Assembly: GCF_016863175.1 (NCBI RefSeq)
Contig: NZ_BOOJ01000065.1
Coordinates: 33,254 to 97,253, forward strand
Reading direction: 5' to 3'
Source: Paraplanobispora siamensis
Lineage (GTDB): Bacteria; Actinomycetota; Actinomycetes; Streptosporangiales; Streptosporangiaceae
Length of the DNA stretch: 64,000 nt
Positions within the stretch are counted from its first letter, which is position 1, and every line of letters starts with the position of its first letter. Both the position numbers and the translations under genes were made by a program. Shown piece after piece: positions 28,534-36,063 of the stretch. The notes under the pieces were generated by a model. The model was not told the origin of the DNA. It saw only the letters and a program-made list of their open reading frames with translations, and made no database searches.

Positions 28534-31500
28534 TCAGACGTTGAAGTAGCTGGCCTCGGGGTGGTGGACGATCAGGGCGGAGGTCGACTGCTCGGGATGG
28601 AGCTGGAACTCCTCCGACAGCTTGACCCCGATCCGCTCGGGATCCAGCAGCCCCATCAGCTGGACCTGGTCCTCGAGGTTGGGGCAGGCCGGGTAGCCGA
28701 AGGAGTAGCGGCAGCCGTTGATGTTGACCTTGAGCATGTCGTCCAGCGACTCGTTCCCGCCGATGCCCAGCTCCGAGCGGACCCGGGCGTGCCAGTACTC
28801 GGCCAGCGCCTCGGTGAGCTGCACCGACAGGCCGTGCAGCTCCAGGTAGTCGCGGTAGGCGTCCTTGGCGAACAGATCGGCGGCGGCCTCGGAGACCCTG
28901 GTGCCCATCGTGACGACCTGGAAGGCGACCACGTCGACCTCGCCGGAGTCCTTGGGGCGGAAGAAGTCGGACAGGCACAGGTGCCGGTCGCGGCGCTGGC
29001 GCGGGAAGGTGAAGCGGGTGCGCTCGCCGCCCGCCTCGTCGAGGATGATCAGCGAGTCGCCGTCGCTGACGCACGGGAAGTAGCCGTAGACCACGGCCGC
29101 CTCCAGCAGGCCCTCGGTCTGCATGCGCTCCAGCCACATCCGCAGGCGCGGCCGTCCCTCGTTCTCGACCAGCTCCTCGTAGGAGGGTCCCTCGCCGCCG
29201 CGGGCGGCCTTCAGGCCCCACTGGCCCATGAAGGTGGCGCGCTCGTCCAGGAAGGCGGCGTAGTCGGCCAGCGGGATGCCCTTGACGATCCGGTCGCCGT
29301 AGAACGGCGCGACCGGGACCGGGTTGTCGGCGGCCACGTCGGAGCGGGCGGGCAGGTCCTCCACCGCGGTGCGCTGCAGGACCGCGCCGGTCTTGACGCG
29401 GCGCTGGCGCAGCGGCGGCAGGGAGGCGCCCTCCTCGCCGCGCTTGACCGCCATGAAGGCGTCCATCAGGCGCAGGCCCTCGAAGGCGTCGCGGGCGTAG
29501 CGGACCTCGCCCCGGAACAGCTCGGCGAGGTCCTGCTCGACGTAGGCGCGGGTCAGCGCCGCCCCGCCCAGCAGCACGGGGAACCGGTCGGCGATGCCCC
29601 GGGCGTTCATCTCCTCCAGGTTCTCCTTCATGATCACCGTGGACTTGACGAGCAGCCCGGACATGCCGATGACGTCGGCCCGGTGCTCCTCGGCGGCCTC
29701 CAGGATCGCCGAGACCGGCTGCTTGATGCCGAGGTTGACGACCTCGTAGCCGTTGTTGGACAGGATGATGTCGACCAGGTTCTTGCCGATGTCGTGCACG
29801 TCGCCCTTGACGGTCGCCAGCACGATGCGGCCCTTGGTCTCGCCCTCGACCCGCTCCATGTGCGGCTCCAGGTAGGCCACGGCGGCCTTCATCACCTCGG
29901 CCGACTGCAGCACGAACGGCAGCTGCATCTGGCCGGAGCCGAACAGCTCGCCGACGGTCTTCATGCCGTCCAGCAGCACGTCGTTGACGATCTCCAGGGC
30001 GGGCCGCTGGGCCAGCGCCTCGTCCAGGTCGGCCTCCAGGCCCTTGCGCTCGCCGTCGATGATGCGGCGCTTGAGCCGCTCCCACAGCGGCAGCGCGGCC
30101 AGCTCCTCCGCCTTGCCCGCCTTCATGGCGGCGGCGTCGACGCCCTCGAACAGCTCCATGAACCGCTGCAGCGGGTCGTAGCCCTCGCGGCGCCGGTCGT
30201 AGACCATGTCGAGGGCGACCTGGCGCTGCTCGTCGGGGATGCGCGCCATCGGCAGGATCTTGGAGGCGTGCGCGATCGCCGAGTCCAGCCCGGCGTTGAC
30301 GCACTCGTTGAGGAAGACGCTGTTGAGCACCATGCGGGCGGCCGGGTTGAGGCCGAAGGAGATGTTGGACAGCCCCAGGGTGGTCTGCACCGTCGGGTAG
30401 CGTCGCTTGATCTCGGCGATGGCCTCGATGGTCTCCAGTCCGTCGCGCCGGGTCTCCTCCTGGCCGGTGGCGATCGGGAAGGTCAGGCAGTCGACGACGA
30501 TGTCCTCGACCCGCACCCCCCAGTTGCCGGTCAGGTCCTCGATGAGGCGGGTGGCGATGCGGACCTTGTGCTCGGCGGTGCGGGCCTGGCCCTCCTCGTC
30601 GATGGTCAGCGCGACCACCGCGGCGCCGTGCTCGCGGACCAGCTTCATGATCTTGGTGAAGCGGGAGTCGGGGCCGTCGCCGTCCTCGTAGTTGACCGAG
30701 TTGACGATCGCGCGGCCGCCGAGCATCTCCAGGCCGGCCTCCAGCACGGCGGGCTCGGTGGAGTCGAGCATGATCGGCAACGTGGAGGCGGTGGCGAAGC
30801 GGAAGGCCAGCTCGCGCATGTCGTCCGCGCCGTCGCGGCCGACGTAGTCGACGCACAGGTCGAGCATGTGGGCGCCGTCGCGGGCCTGGGCCCGGGCGAT
30901 CTCGACGCACTCCTCCCAGTTCCCGGCGAGCATGGCCTCGCGGAAGGCCTTGGAGCCGTTGGCGTTGGTCCGCTCGCCGACGGCCAGGTAGGAGGTGTCC
31001 TGGCGGAAGGGCACGTGCTGGTAGAGCGAGGAGGCCCCGGCCTCCGGGCGCGGGCGGCGGGCGGCCACCTCGCGGCCCCGGACCCGCTCGACCACCTTGC
31101 GCAGGTGCTCGGGGGTGGTGCCGCAGCAGCCGCCGACGATCGACAGGCCGAAGGAGCCGGTGAAGGCGTCGTGCGCGTCGGCCAGCTCGTCCGGGCTGAG
31201 CGGGTAGTAGGCGCCGTCGGAGGTCAGCACCGGCAGGCCGGCGTTGGGCATGCACGACAGGCGCACCCGCGCGTGCCGCGACAGGTAGCGCAGGTGCTCG
31301 CTCATCTCGGCCGGGCCGGTGGCGCAGTTGAGGCCGATGACGTCGACGCCGAGCGGCTCGATCGCGGTGAGCGCCGCGCCGATCTCCGAGCCGAGCAGCA
31401 TCGCGCCGTTGGTCTCGATGGTGACCTGGGCGATGATCGGCACGTCGCGGCCCGCGTCGGCGATGGCCCGGCGCGCGCCGACGACCGCGGCCTTGACCTG

Positions 31501-31998
31501 GAGCAGGTCCTGGCAGGTCTCGATGATCAGCGCGTCGGCGCCGCCGGAGATCAGGCCGGCGGCGTTGTCGTAGTAGGCGTCGCGCAGCTCGGCGTACGGC
31601 TTGTGCCCCAGGGTCGGCAGCTTGGTGCCCGGGCCCATGGAGCCGAGCACGAAGCGCGGCCGGTCCGGGGTGGACCAGTGGTCGGCGGACTGGCGGGCCA
31701 CGCGGGCCCCGGCCTCCGAGTAGGCGAAGACGCGCTCGGCGATGTCGTACTCGCCCAGGGCGGCGAGGTTGGCGCCGAAGGTGTTGGTCTCCACGCAGTC
31801 GACGCCGACCTCGAAGTAGGCGTCGTGCACGGCCCGGACGATGTCGGGGCGGGTGACGTTGAGCACCTCGTTGCAGCCCTCGTGACCCTCGAAGTCGTCG
31901 AGCGTGACCTCGTGGGCCTGCAACATCGTCCCCATCGCTCCGTCGGCGACCATCACGCGCTCGGCCAGGACTTCACGGAAGGACGGTGCAGTTGTCAT
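28534..31998 (-). CDS. metH: Cobalamin-dependent methionine synthase
   Basis: A 1154-aa full-length MetH, transferring the methyl group of 5-methyltetrahydrofolate to homocysteine through methylcobalamin. Domains in order: homocysteine-binding barrel (about 1-310; zinc cysteines in GLNCATGP and GGCCGTTP), pterin-binding barrel (about 330-600), B12 cap and Rossmann domain (about 630-890; DVHDIGKNLV places the cobalt-ligand His) and SAM-binding reactivation domain (about 900-1154; RYSFGYPACPNLEDQ). All four modules are intact. ATG 31998 is the start. No cobalamin or SAM riboswitch fits in the short upstream gap; an inverted repeat at 32042-32070 is the only visible candidate control site. Confidence 0.97.
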   Translation of the reverse strand: MTTAPSFREVLAERVMVADGAMGTMLQAHEVTLDDFEGHEGCNEVLNVTRPDIVRAVHDAYFEVGVDCVETNTFGANLAALGEYDIAERVFAYSEAGARVARQSADHWSTPDRPRFVLGSMGPGTKLPTLGHKPYAELRDAYYDNAAGLISGGADALIIETCQDLLQVKAAVVGARRAIADAGRDVPIIAQVTIETNGAMLLGSEIGAALTAIEPLGVDVIGLNCATGPAEMSEHLRYLSRHARVRLSCMPNAGLPVLTSDGAYYPLSPDELADAHDAFTGSFGLSIVGGCCGTTPEHLRKVVERVRGREVAARRPRPEAGASSLYQHVPFRQDTSYLAVGERTNANGSKAFREAMLAGNWEECVEIARAQARDGAHMLDLCVDYVGRDGADDMRELAFRFATASTLPIMLDSTEPAVLEAGLEMLGGRAIVNSVNYEDGDGPDSRFTKIMKLVREHGAAVVALTIDEEGQARTAEHKVRIATRLIEDLTGNWGVRVEDIVVDCLTFPIATGQEETRRDGLETIEAIAEIKRRYPTVQTTLGLSNISFGLNPAARMVLNSVFLNECVNAGLDSAIAHASKILPMARIPDEQRQVALDMVYDRRREGYDPLQRFMELFEGVDAAAMKAGKAEELAALPLWERLKRRIIDGERKGLEADLDEALAQRPALEIVNDVLLDGMKTVGELFGSGQMQLPFVLQSAEVMKAAVAYLEPHMERVEGETKGRIVLATVKGDVHDIGKNLVDIILSNNGYEVVNLGIKQPVSAILEAAEEHRADVIGMSGLLVKSTVIMKENLEEMNARGIADRFPVLLGGAALTRAYVEQDLAELFRGEVRYARDAFEGLRLMDAFMAVKRGEEGASLPPLRQRRVKTGAVLQRTAVEDLPARSDVAADNPVPVAPFYGDRIVKGIPLADYAAFLDERATFMGQWGLKAARGGEGPSYEELVENEGRPRLRMWLERMQTEGLLEAAVVYGYFPCVSDGDSLIILDEAGGERTRFTFPRQRRDRHLCLSDFFRPKDSGEVDVVAFQVVTMGTRVSEAAADLFAKDAYRDYLELHGLSVQLTEALAEYWHARVRSELGIGGNESLDDMLKVNINGCRYSFGYPACPNLEDQVQLMGLLDPERIGVKLSEEFQLHPEQSTSALIVHHPEASYFNV

Positions 31999-32041
31999 AG
32001 GGGAAGCTTACTGGGATCCGGCTGGACGCTATCGTTCATGG

Positions 32042-32070
32042 AGGCAATTGAACTCGGTGTCCAATTGCCT
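32042..32070. promoter_or_regulatory. Inverted repeat in the metH/USP intergenic region
   Basis: Perfect 9-bp arms AGGCAATTG and CAATTGCCT with an 11-base spacer lie 44 bp upstream of metH and 71 bp upstream of the stress-protein gene. The symmetry suits a dimeric regulator of either gene. Confidence 0.55.
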
Positions 32071-32140
32071 TCCGTGCCCGCGATCCCGGCAGGCCGTCCG
32101 CGCGGCGTGCCCCGGATCCGACCCCTCTGCGAGGCATCCG

Positions 32141-32599
32141 ATGGCGAGCTACCAGACCATCCTCGTCGGCACCGACGGCTCCCCCTCCTCCTTCCGCGCG
32201 GTCACCGCGGCCGCCGCCCTGGCGTCCGCGACCGACGCCACCCTCCTGCTGGCCTGCGCCTACCTGCCGATGCGCGAGCGCGAGCGCGCCGCCGCGGCCG
32301 ACGCCCTGGGTGAGCTGTCCTACAAGGTCAGCGGCTCCACCCCGGCCGACGACGCGCTGCGGGCCGCCCGCGAGCACGCCGTCGCCGCCGGGGCCCGGAA
32401 GATCGAACTGCTGGCCGAGGAGGGCGACCCGGTCGACGCGCTGGTGTCCCTGGCCGGCAGGCACGGAGCCGATCTCCTGGTCGTCGGCAACCGGGGGCTC
32501 AACAGCCTGGCGGGGCGGCTGCTCGGCTCGGTGCCCTCGGCCGTCTCGCACCGCGCGGGCTGTGACGTGCTGATCGTCCGCACCACCTCGGGGAGGTGA
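32141..32599 (+). CDS. Universal stress protein (UspA family)
   Basis: A 152-aa single-domain USP. It has the N-terminal strand TILVGTDGS and the ATP-binding signature G-x2-G-x9-G-S-V (GNRGLNSLAGRLLGSVPSAV) near residues 117-136, so it belongs to the nucleotide-binding subgroup. ATG 32141 has GAGG six bases upstream. The open frame extends to 31904 over metH and is not used. It diverges from metH. Confidence 0.92.
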   Translation: MASYQTILVGTDGSPSSFRAVTAAAALASATDATLLLACAYLPMRERERAAAADALGELSYKVSGSTPADDALRAAREHAVAAGARKIELLAEEGDPVDALVSLAGRHGADLLVVGNRGLNSLAGRLLGSVPSAVSHRAGCDVLIVRTTSGR

Positions 32600-32679
32600 C
32601 ACGGAAGCCCTCTCAGCGCATAGGCTTAGCCGGGGGCACGGTGGGAAGCGAAGACGAGATGCGAAAGAGGAGGCGGCGC

Positions 32680-33534
32680 GTGATCGAACTCGAAGGTCTG
32701 CCCGAGCTCGTCGACCCCGTGCTGATCGCCGCGTTCGAGGGGTGGAACGACGCGGGCGAGGCCTCGAGCGGCGTGATCGCCCACCTGGAGACAGAGTGGA
32801 AGGCCACCGAGATCGCCTCCTTCGACCCCGAGGACTACTACGACTTCCAGGTCACCCGCCCGATCGTCGAGATGGGCGACGGGCTGACCCGGTCGATCAC
32901 CTGGCCCACCACCAGGCTCTCGGTCGCCAGGCCGCCGGGCAGCAACCGTGACGTCGTCCTGCTGCGCGGCATCGAGCCCAACATGCGCTGGCGCTCGTTC
33001 TGCGAGGAGATCATCCTGGTCTGCCGCGAGCTGGGCGTGGAGCTGGCGGTGCTGCTCGGCGCGCTGCTCAACGACTCCCCGCACACCCGCCCCGTCCCGA
33101 TCGTCGGCGCGGCGACCGACGAGGGGCTGGCCCGGGCGATCAACCTGGAGCTGACCCGCTACGAGGGGCCCACCGGCATCGTCGGCGTCCTGCAGCAGGC
33201 CTTCGGCGCCGCGGGCCTGCCCGCGGTCTCGCTGTGGGCCTCGGTCCCGCACTACGTGGCCCAGCCCCCCAACCCCAAGGCGACCCTGGCCCTGCTGAGC
33301 CGGATGGAGGACCTGCTCGACATCCCGATGCCGCTGGGCGACCTGGCCGAGGAGTCCAGGGCCTGGGAGCACGGCGTGGACGAGCTGGCCGCCCAGGACA
33401 CCGAGGTCGCCGACTACGTCAGGGAGCTGGAGGAGCGCAAGGACGCCACCCAGCTGCCCGAGGCGAGCGGCGACGCCATCGCCGCGGAGTTCGAGCGTTA
33501 TCTGCGCCGCCGCGACCGCGGCTCCGACGGCTAG
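32680..33534 (+). CDS. PAC2-family protein
   Basis: A 284-aa protein of the PAC2 (proteasome-assembly-chaperone-like) family common in actinobacteria. It opens with LPELVDPVLIAAFEGWNDAG, followed by LLRGIEPNMRWRSFCEEI and LGALLNDSPHTRPVPIVGAA, hallmark stretches of the family. Actinobacteria have 20S proteasomes, so a chaperone or adaptor role is attractive but unproven. The start is GTG 32680 with an ideal GAGGAGG six bases before it; ATG 32659 and an opening at 32596 are less likely. The last 12 bases including the stop are duplicated. Confidence 0.88.
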   Translation: MIELEGLPELVDPVLIAAFEGWNDAGEASSGVIAHLETEWKATEIASFDPEDYYDFQVTRPIVEMGDGLTRSITWPTTRLSVARPPGSNRDVVLLRGIEPNMRWRSFCEEIILVCRELGVELAVLLGALLNDSPHTRPVPIVGAATDEGLARAINLELTRYEGPTGIVGVLQQAFGAAGLPAVSLWASVPHYVAQPPNPKATLALLSRMEDLLDIPMPLGDLAEESRAWEHGVDELAAQDTEVADYVRELEERKDATQLPEASGDAIAAEFERYLRRRDRGSDG

Positions 33535-33546
33535 TCCGACGGCTAG
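33523..33546. repeat. 12-bp tandem duplication of the PAC2 stop region
   Basis: TCCGACGGCTAG occurs twice without a gap. The first copy holds the stop codon and the second repeats it in frame four codons later. Confidence 0.85.
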
Positions 33547-33872
33547 AACCACCCGTTATCGGATAACTGGAAGCGCCCGCGACCACGGCTCCGGCGGCCG
33601 GACCGGCCGCCGCCTGCACTTCTGCGGCCCGCCGGTTGCCCGTCACGGTCGGCTGAAAAAACACACAGCACATAGTTACCGGCATTTACACCATTTCGCA
33701 CCGGTTCCGAGTAATAATCAGTCTCCAGCCGTTCCGGCCGGGTCGTGCCCGGTTCGCGACGGCCCGCGACAACGGTTACGCCACCAGGAGAAACACGGCT
33801 CGATAAACATCGATGAATGGCGCCATCACCACGCCGAACCTTGTCCATGTGACTGCGCACGTTAGGGCAACC
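33535..33872. other. Non-coding region before the TetR-like gene
   Basis: It holds the second stop copy of the PAC2 gene and a 13-bp dyad GTTATC-G-GATAAC (33555-33567). An AT-richer stretch (about 33655-33720) is the likely promoter area for the TetR-like gene. I see no RNA gene or ORF I would accept. Confidence 0.5.
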
Positions 33873-34490
33873 ATGGCGACTCCCCAGCTCGACCCGCACC
33901 AGAAAGCACAGGAGACGCGACGCCGCGTTCTTGAGATGGCCGTATTCATGAAACGCGAGGACGACCAGGGCGGTGCGTACCAGGGCCTGCGCGGCTCGGG
34001 CACACCCGGCCAGGCGGTCGACATGTTCCTCGCCCTGCTCCAGGACAGACTCCCGCTCTGGCTGAAGATCCTCGACGACCTCATGCATCTGGTCGGCAAG
34101 GGGCGGGTGAACGATAATCTCCTGCCCATCGCGCGCGCGGGCATCGACTACTACGCGGAGGTGCAGTCGGCGGCGCTGCCGGCCTTCACCTCCCCCTCGG
34201 TCACCGTCCGCTTCCGCCAGGCCATGCGGCACAGCGAGCTCGGCCCGCTGTCGGAGGTCATCCCGCTGACCGAGTACCTGGCGGCCGAACAGCGCGAGGG
34301 GCGGGTCTCCCCGGAGGTGGACCCGCTGGCCAGCGCCCGGCTGCTGCTCGCCGGGTGCTTCCGCCACGCCTACTACGAGCTGTTCGTCGGCACCGACTTC
34401 GTCCCCTCGCGTGACGACAGCGCCGAGGAGATCATCAGGGAGCTGCGGCTGGAACCTCCCGGTCGCACGCCAGGCGATAGCCCCTCTTGA
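33873..34490 (+). CDS. TetR-like helical protein without a recognisable HTH
   Basis: A 205-aa mostly helical protein. From about residue 40 it resembles the ligand-binding half of TetR regulators (TPGQAVDMFLALLQDRLPLW; LTEYLAAEQREGRVSPEVDP; ARLLLAGCFRHAYYEL). The first 40 residues (DPHQKAQETRRRVLEMAVFM) have no helix-turn-helix, and I find none in the neighbouring frame. It may be a degenerate or HTH-less family member. ATG 33873 has AGGG five bases upstream; an earlier ATG at 33813 is possible. Its last 56 bases overlap the end of the convergent hemD gene. Confidence 0.6.
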   Translation: MATPQLDPHQKAQETRRRVLEMAVFMKREDDQGGAYQGLRGSGTPGQAVDMFLALLQDRLPLWLKILDDLMHLVGKGRVNDNLLPIARAGIDYYAEVQSAALPAFTSPSVTVRFRQAMRHSELGPLSEVIPLTEYLAAEQREGRVSPEVDPLASARLLLAGCFRHAYYELFVGTDFVPSRDDSAEEIIRELRLEPPGRTPGDSPS

Positions 34491-35613
34491 CGACCGTCTC
34501 GACGATCCCCGCGGGCCCCAGGGCGCGGCGGAGCCGGGTGATGGCCATCTCGACGGCGTGCTCGGCCGAGTCGCGCGACGGCCCGCCCGGCAGCACGGTC
34601 CGCAGCTCGGAGCGGGCCACCACGTGACCGGGCTTGTCGGCCAGGCGCTTGAGCACGGCCATCGGGGCCGGCGGCAGCGGCTTGAGCTCGCCGTCCACCG
34701 CGACGGCGTGGCCGCGGATCTCCAGCGCGTGACCGCCGGCGACCAGGCGGGTGACGCTGTGCTCGGGCAGGTACCGGGCCAGCGTGCGGGCCAGCCCGCC
34801 CAGGCGGGCGCGCTCCGGCTGGACGGTCCGCACCCCGCGCGCCTCCAGCGGCCCGGCGGTGACCGGGCCCACGCAGGCCGCCACGACCGAGCCGGCGAAG
34901 GCCGCCAGCAGCGCGTCCTCCAGGCCGTCGGCGCGGGCCGCGTTCAGCATGGCCAGCACCGCCGGGGCGCTGGTGAAGGCCACCGCGTCCACCCCGCCGG
35001 AGATCGCCTGGCTGATCAGGCGCCGCAGCGGCGAGGGGTCGCGGTAGGGCAGCCACCGGTAGACCGGCACCTCGATGACCTCGGCCCCCGCCTCGCGCAG
35101 CGCCGCGACGAAGCCGGTCAGCGGCTCCCCGTGCAGCTGCACGGCGATCCGCCGGCCGTTCAGGTCCTGGGCCAGCAGGTACTGCTTGACCTCCTCGCAC
35201 GACTCGGTCGCCGGGGTCCAGTGGTCGTTCAGCCCGGCGGCCCTGACCGCGCCGCGCGCCTTGGGCCCCCGGGTCAGCAGTCTGGCGGAGGTCAGGTGCG
35301 CCGCCAGGTCCGCCGACAGGCCCCAGCCCTCGGCCGCGGCCATCCAGCCGCGGAATCCGACTCCGGTGGTGACCACCACGTCGTCGATCGGCCCGGCCAG
35401 GCTCTCCCTGGTCGCGGCCAGCAGGTCGGCGTCCTCGGCCAGCGGCACCAGCCGGATCGCCGGCGCCTGCACCACCCGGGCGCCCCGCCGTTCCAGCAGC
35501 GCGCAGAACTCCTCGCGCCGCCGGGTGGCGGTCACTCCGATCGTGAAGCCCGCCAGCGCGTCCGGCGCCGTCTCGGGCGTCGCTTCGGCCCCCTCCAAAA
35601 CGGAGACGCTCAC
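34435..35613 (-). CDS. hemD: Uroporphyrinogen-III synthase fused to OmpR-type winged helix
   Basis: A 392-aa two-part protein. Residues about 15-270 have the HemD fold, which closes hydroxymethylbilane to uroporphyrinogen III (FTIGVTATRRREEFCALLER; VDAVAFTSAPAVLAMLNAAR). Residues about 285-385 are a winged-helix DNA-binding domain (HVVARSELRTVLPGG; AVEMAITRLRRALG, then VVKRGYRLA). Similar fusions lie beside nitrite reductase genes in other actinobacteria and are thought to link siroheme supply with nitrogen regulation. GTG 35613 overlaps the nirD stop by GTGA, so the gene is coupled to nirBD, whose enzyme needs siroheme. Its 3' end overlaps the convergent TetR-like gene. Confidence 0.88.
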   Translation of the reverse strand: MSVSVLEGAEATPETAPDALAGFTIGVTATRRREEFCALLERRGARVVQAPAIRLVPLAEDADLLAATRESLAGPIDDVVVTTGVGFRGWMAAAEGWGLSADLAAHLTSARLLTRGPKARGAVRAAGLNDHWTPATESCEEVKQYLLAQDLNGRRIAVQLHGEPLTGFVAALREAGAEVIEVPVYRWLPYRDPSPLRRLISQAISGGVDAVAFTSAPAVLAMLNAARADGLEDALLAAFAGSVVAACVGPVTAGPLEARGVRTVQPERARLGGLARTLARYLPEHSVTRLVAGGHALEIRGHAVAVDGELKPLPPAPMAVLKRLADKPGHVVARSELRTVLPGGPSRDSAEHAVEMAITRLRRALGPAGIVETVVKRGYRLACDREVPAAAP

Positions 35614-35975
35614 AGCACGTTCACCTCCACCGCGTCGCCGGCGACGCGGATCCCATAGGTCGGCAGGGCCACCGCCGGATCGTCCAGGCACTCCCCGCTG
35701 ACCAGCGAGAAGACCTGCTTGTGCATGGGCGAGGAGACGGTGGGCTCATCGCCGCGGCTGCCCACGATCCCCCGCGACAGGACGAACGCCCCGCTGAAGG
35801 GGTCGCGGTTGCCGACCGCGTACAGCGCGCCGTCGAAGGTGCGGAAGACCGCGATCTGGTGGCCGTCCACCAGCGCGCAGACCCCGCGCTCGGGCAGCAG
35901 GTCAGTGTAGGCGCAGATCCTGGTCCAGCCGGCTCCCTCCCGGCTCGCGCGCAGGTCTTCACTCAGGACGGTCAT
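35610..35975 (-). CDS. nirD: Nitrite reductase small subunit NirD
   Basis: A 121-aa Rieske-fold protein partnering NirB in NADH-dependent reduction of nitrite to ammonium. The cluster-ligand Cys/His pairs of true Rieske proteins are absent (GNRDPFSGAFVLSRGIVG; SSPMHKQVFSL), as normal for NirD. ATG 35975 has AAGGAAGGA upstream. It follows nirB after 88 bp of degenerate repeats and overlaps hemD. Confidence 0.94.
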   Translation of the reverse strand: MTVLSEDLRASREGAGWTRICAYTDLLPERGVCALVDGHQIAVFRTFDGALYAVGNRDPFSGAFVLSRGIVGSRGDEPTVSSPMHKQVFSLVSGECLDDPAVALPTYGIRVAGDAVEVNVL

Positions 35976-36063
35976 CGGGCAATCCTTCCTTCTGCTGTGA
36001 CTGCTATGGCTGTTGTGGCCGGGGTGGCTGTTATGACTGCGGTGGTCCCGGACGTGGCCGGGG
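35976..36063. repeat. Degenerate repeats in the nirB-nirD spacer
   Basis: The spacer contains two imperfect copies of a roughly 39-bp unit (CCCCGGCCAC twice, then CAGTCATAACAGCCA and CAGCCATAGCAGTCA-like arrays). It has no strong hairpin, and the nirD ribosome site follows. Confidence 0.5.

Noticed and set aside
31999..32140. Cobalamin or SAM riboswitch before metH
   Set aside because: The gap is too short and none of the conserved core sequences are present; only a simple inverted repeat is seen.
28561..32313. 1250-residue open frame antisense to metH
   Set aside because: Its composition is that of a GC-rich shadow frame; the opposite strand encodes a full, motif-complete MetH.
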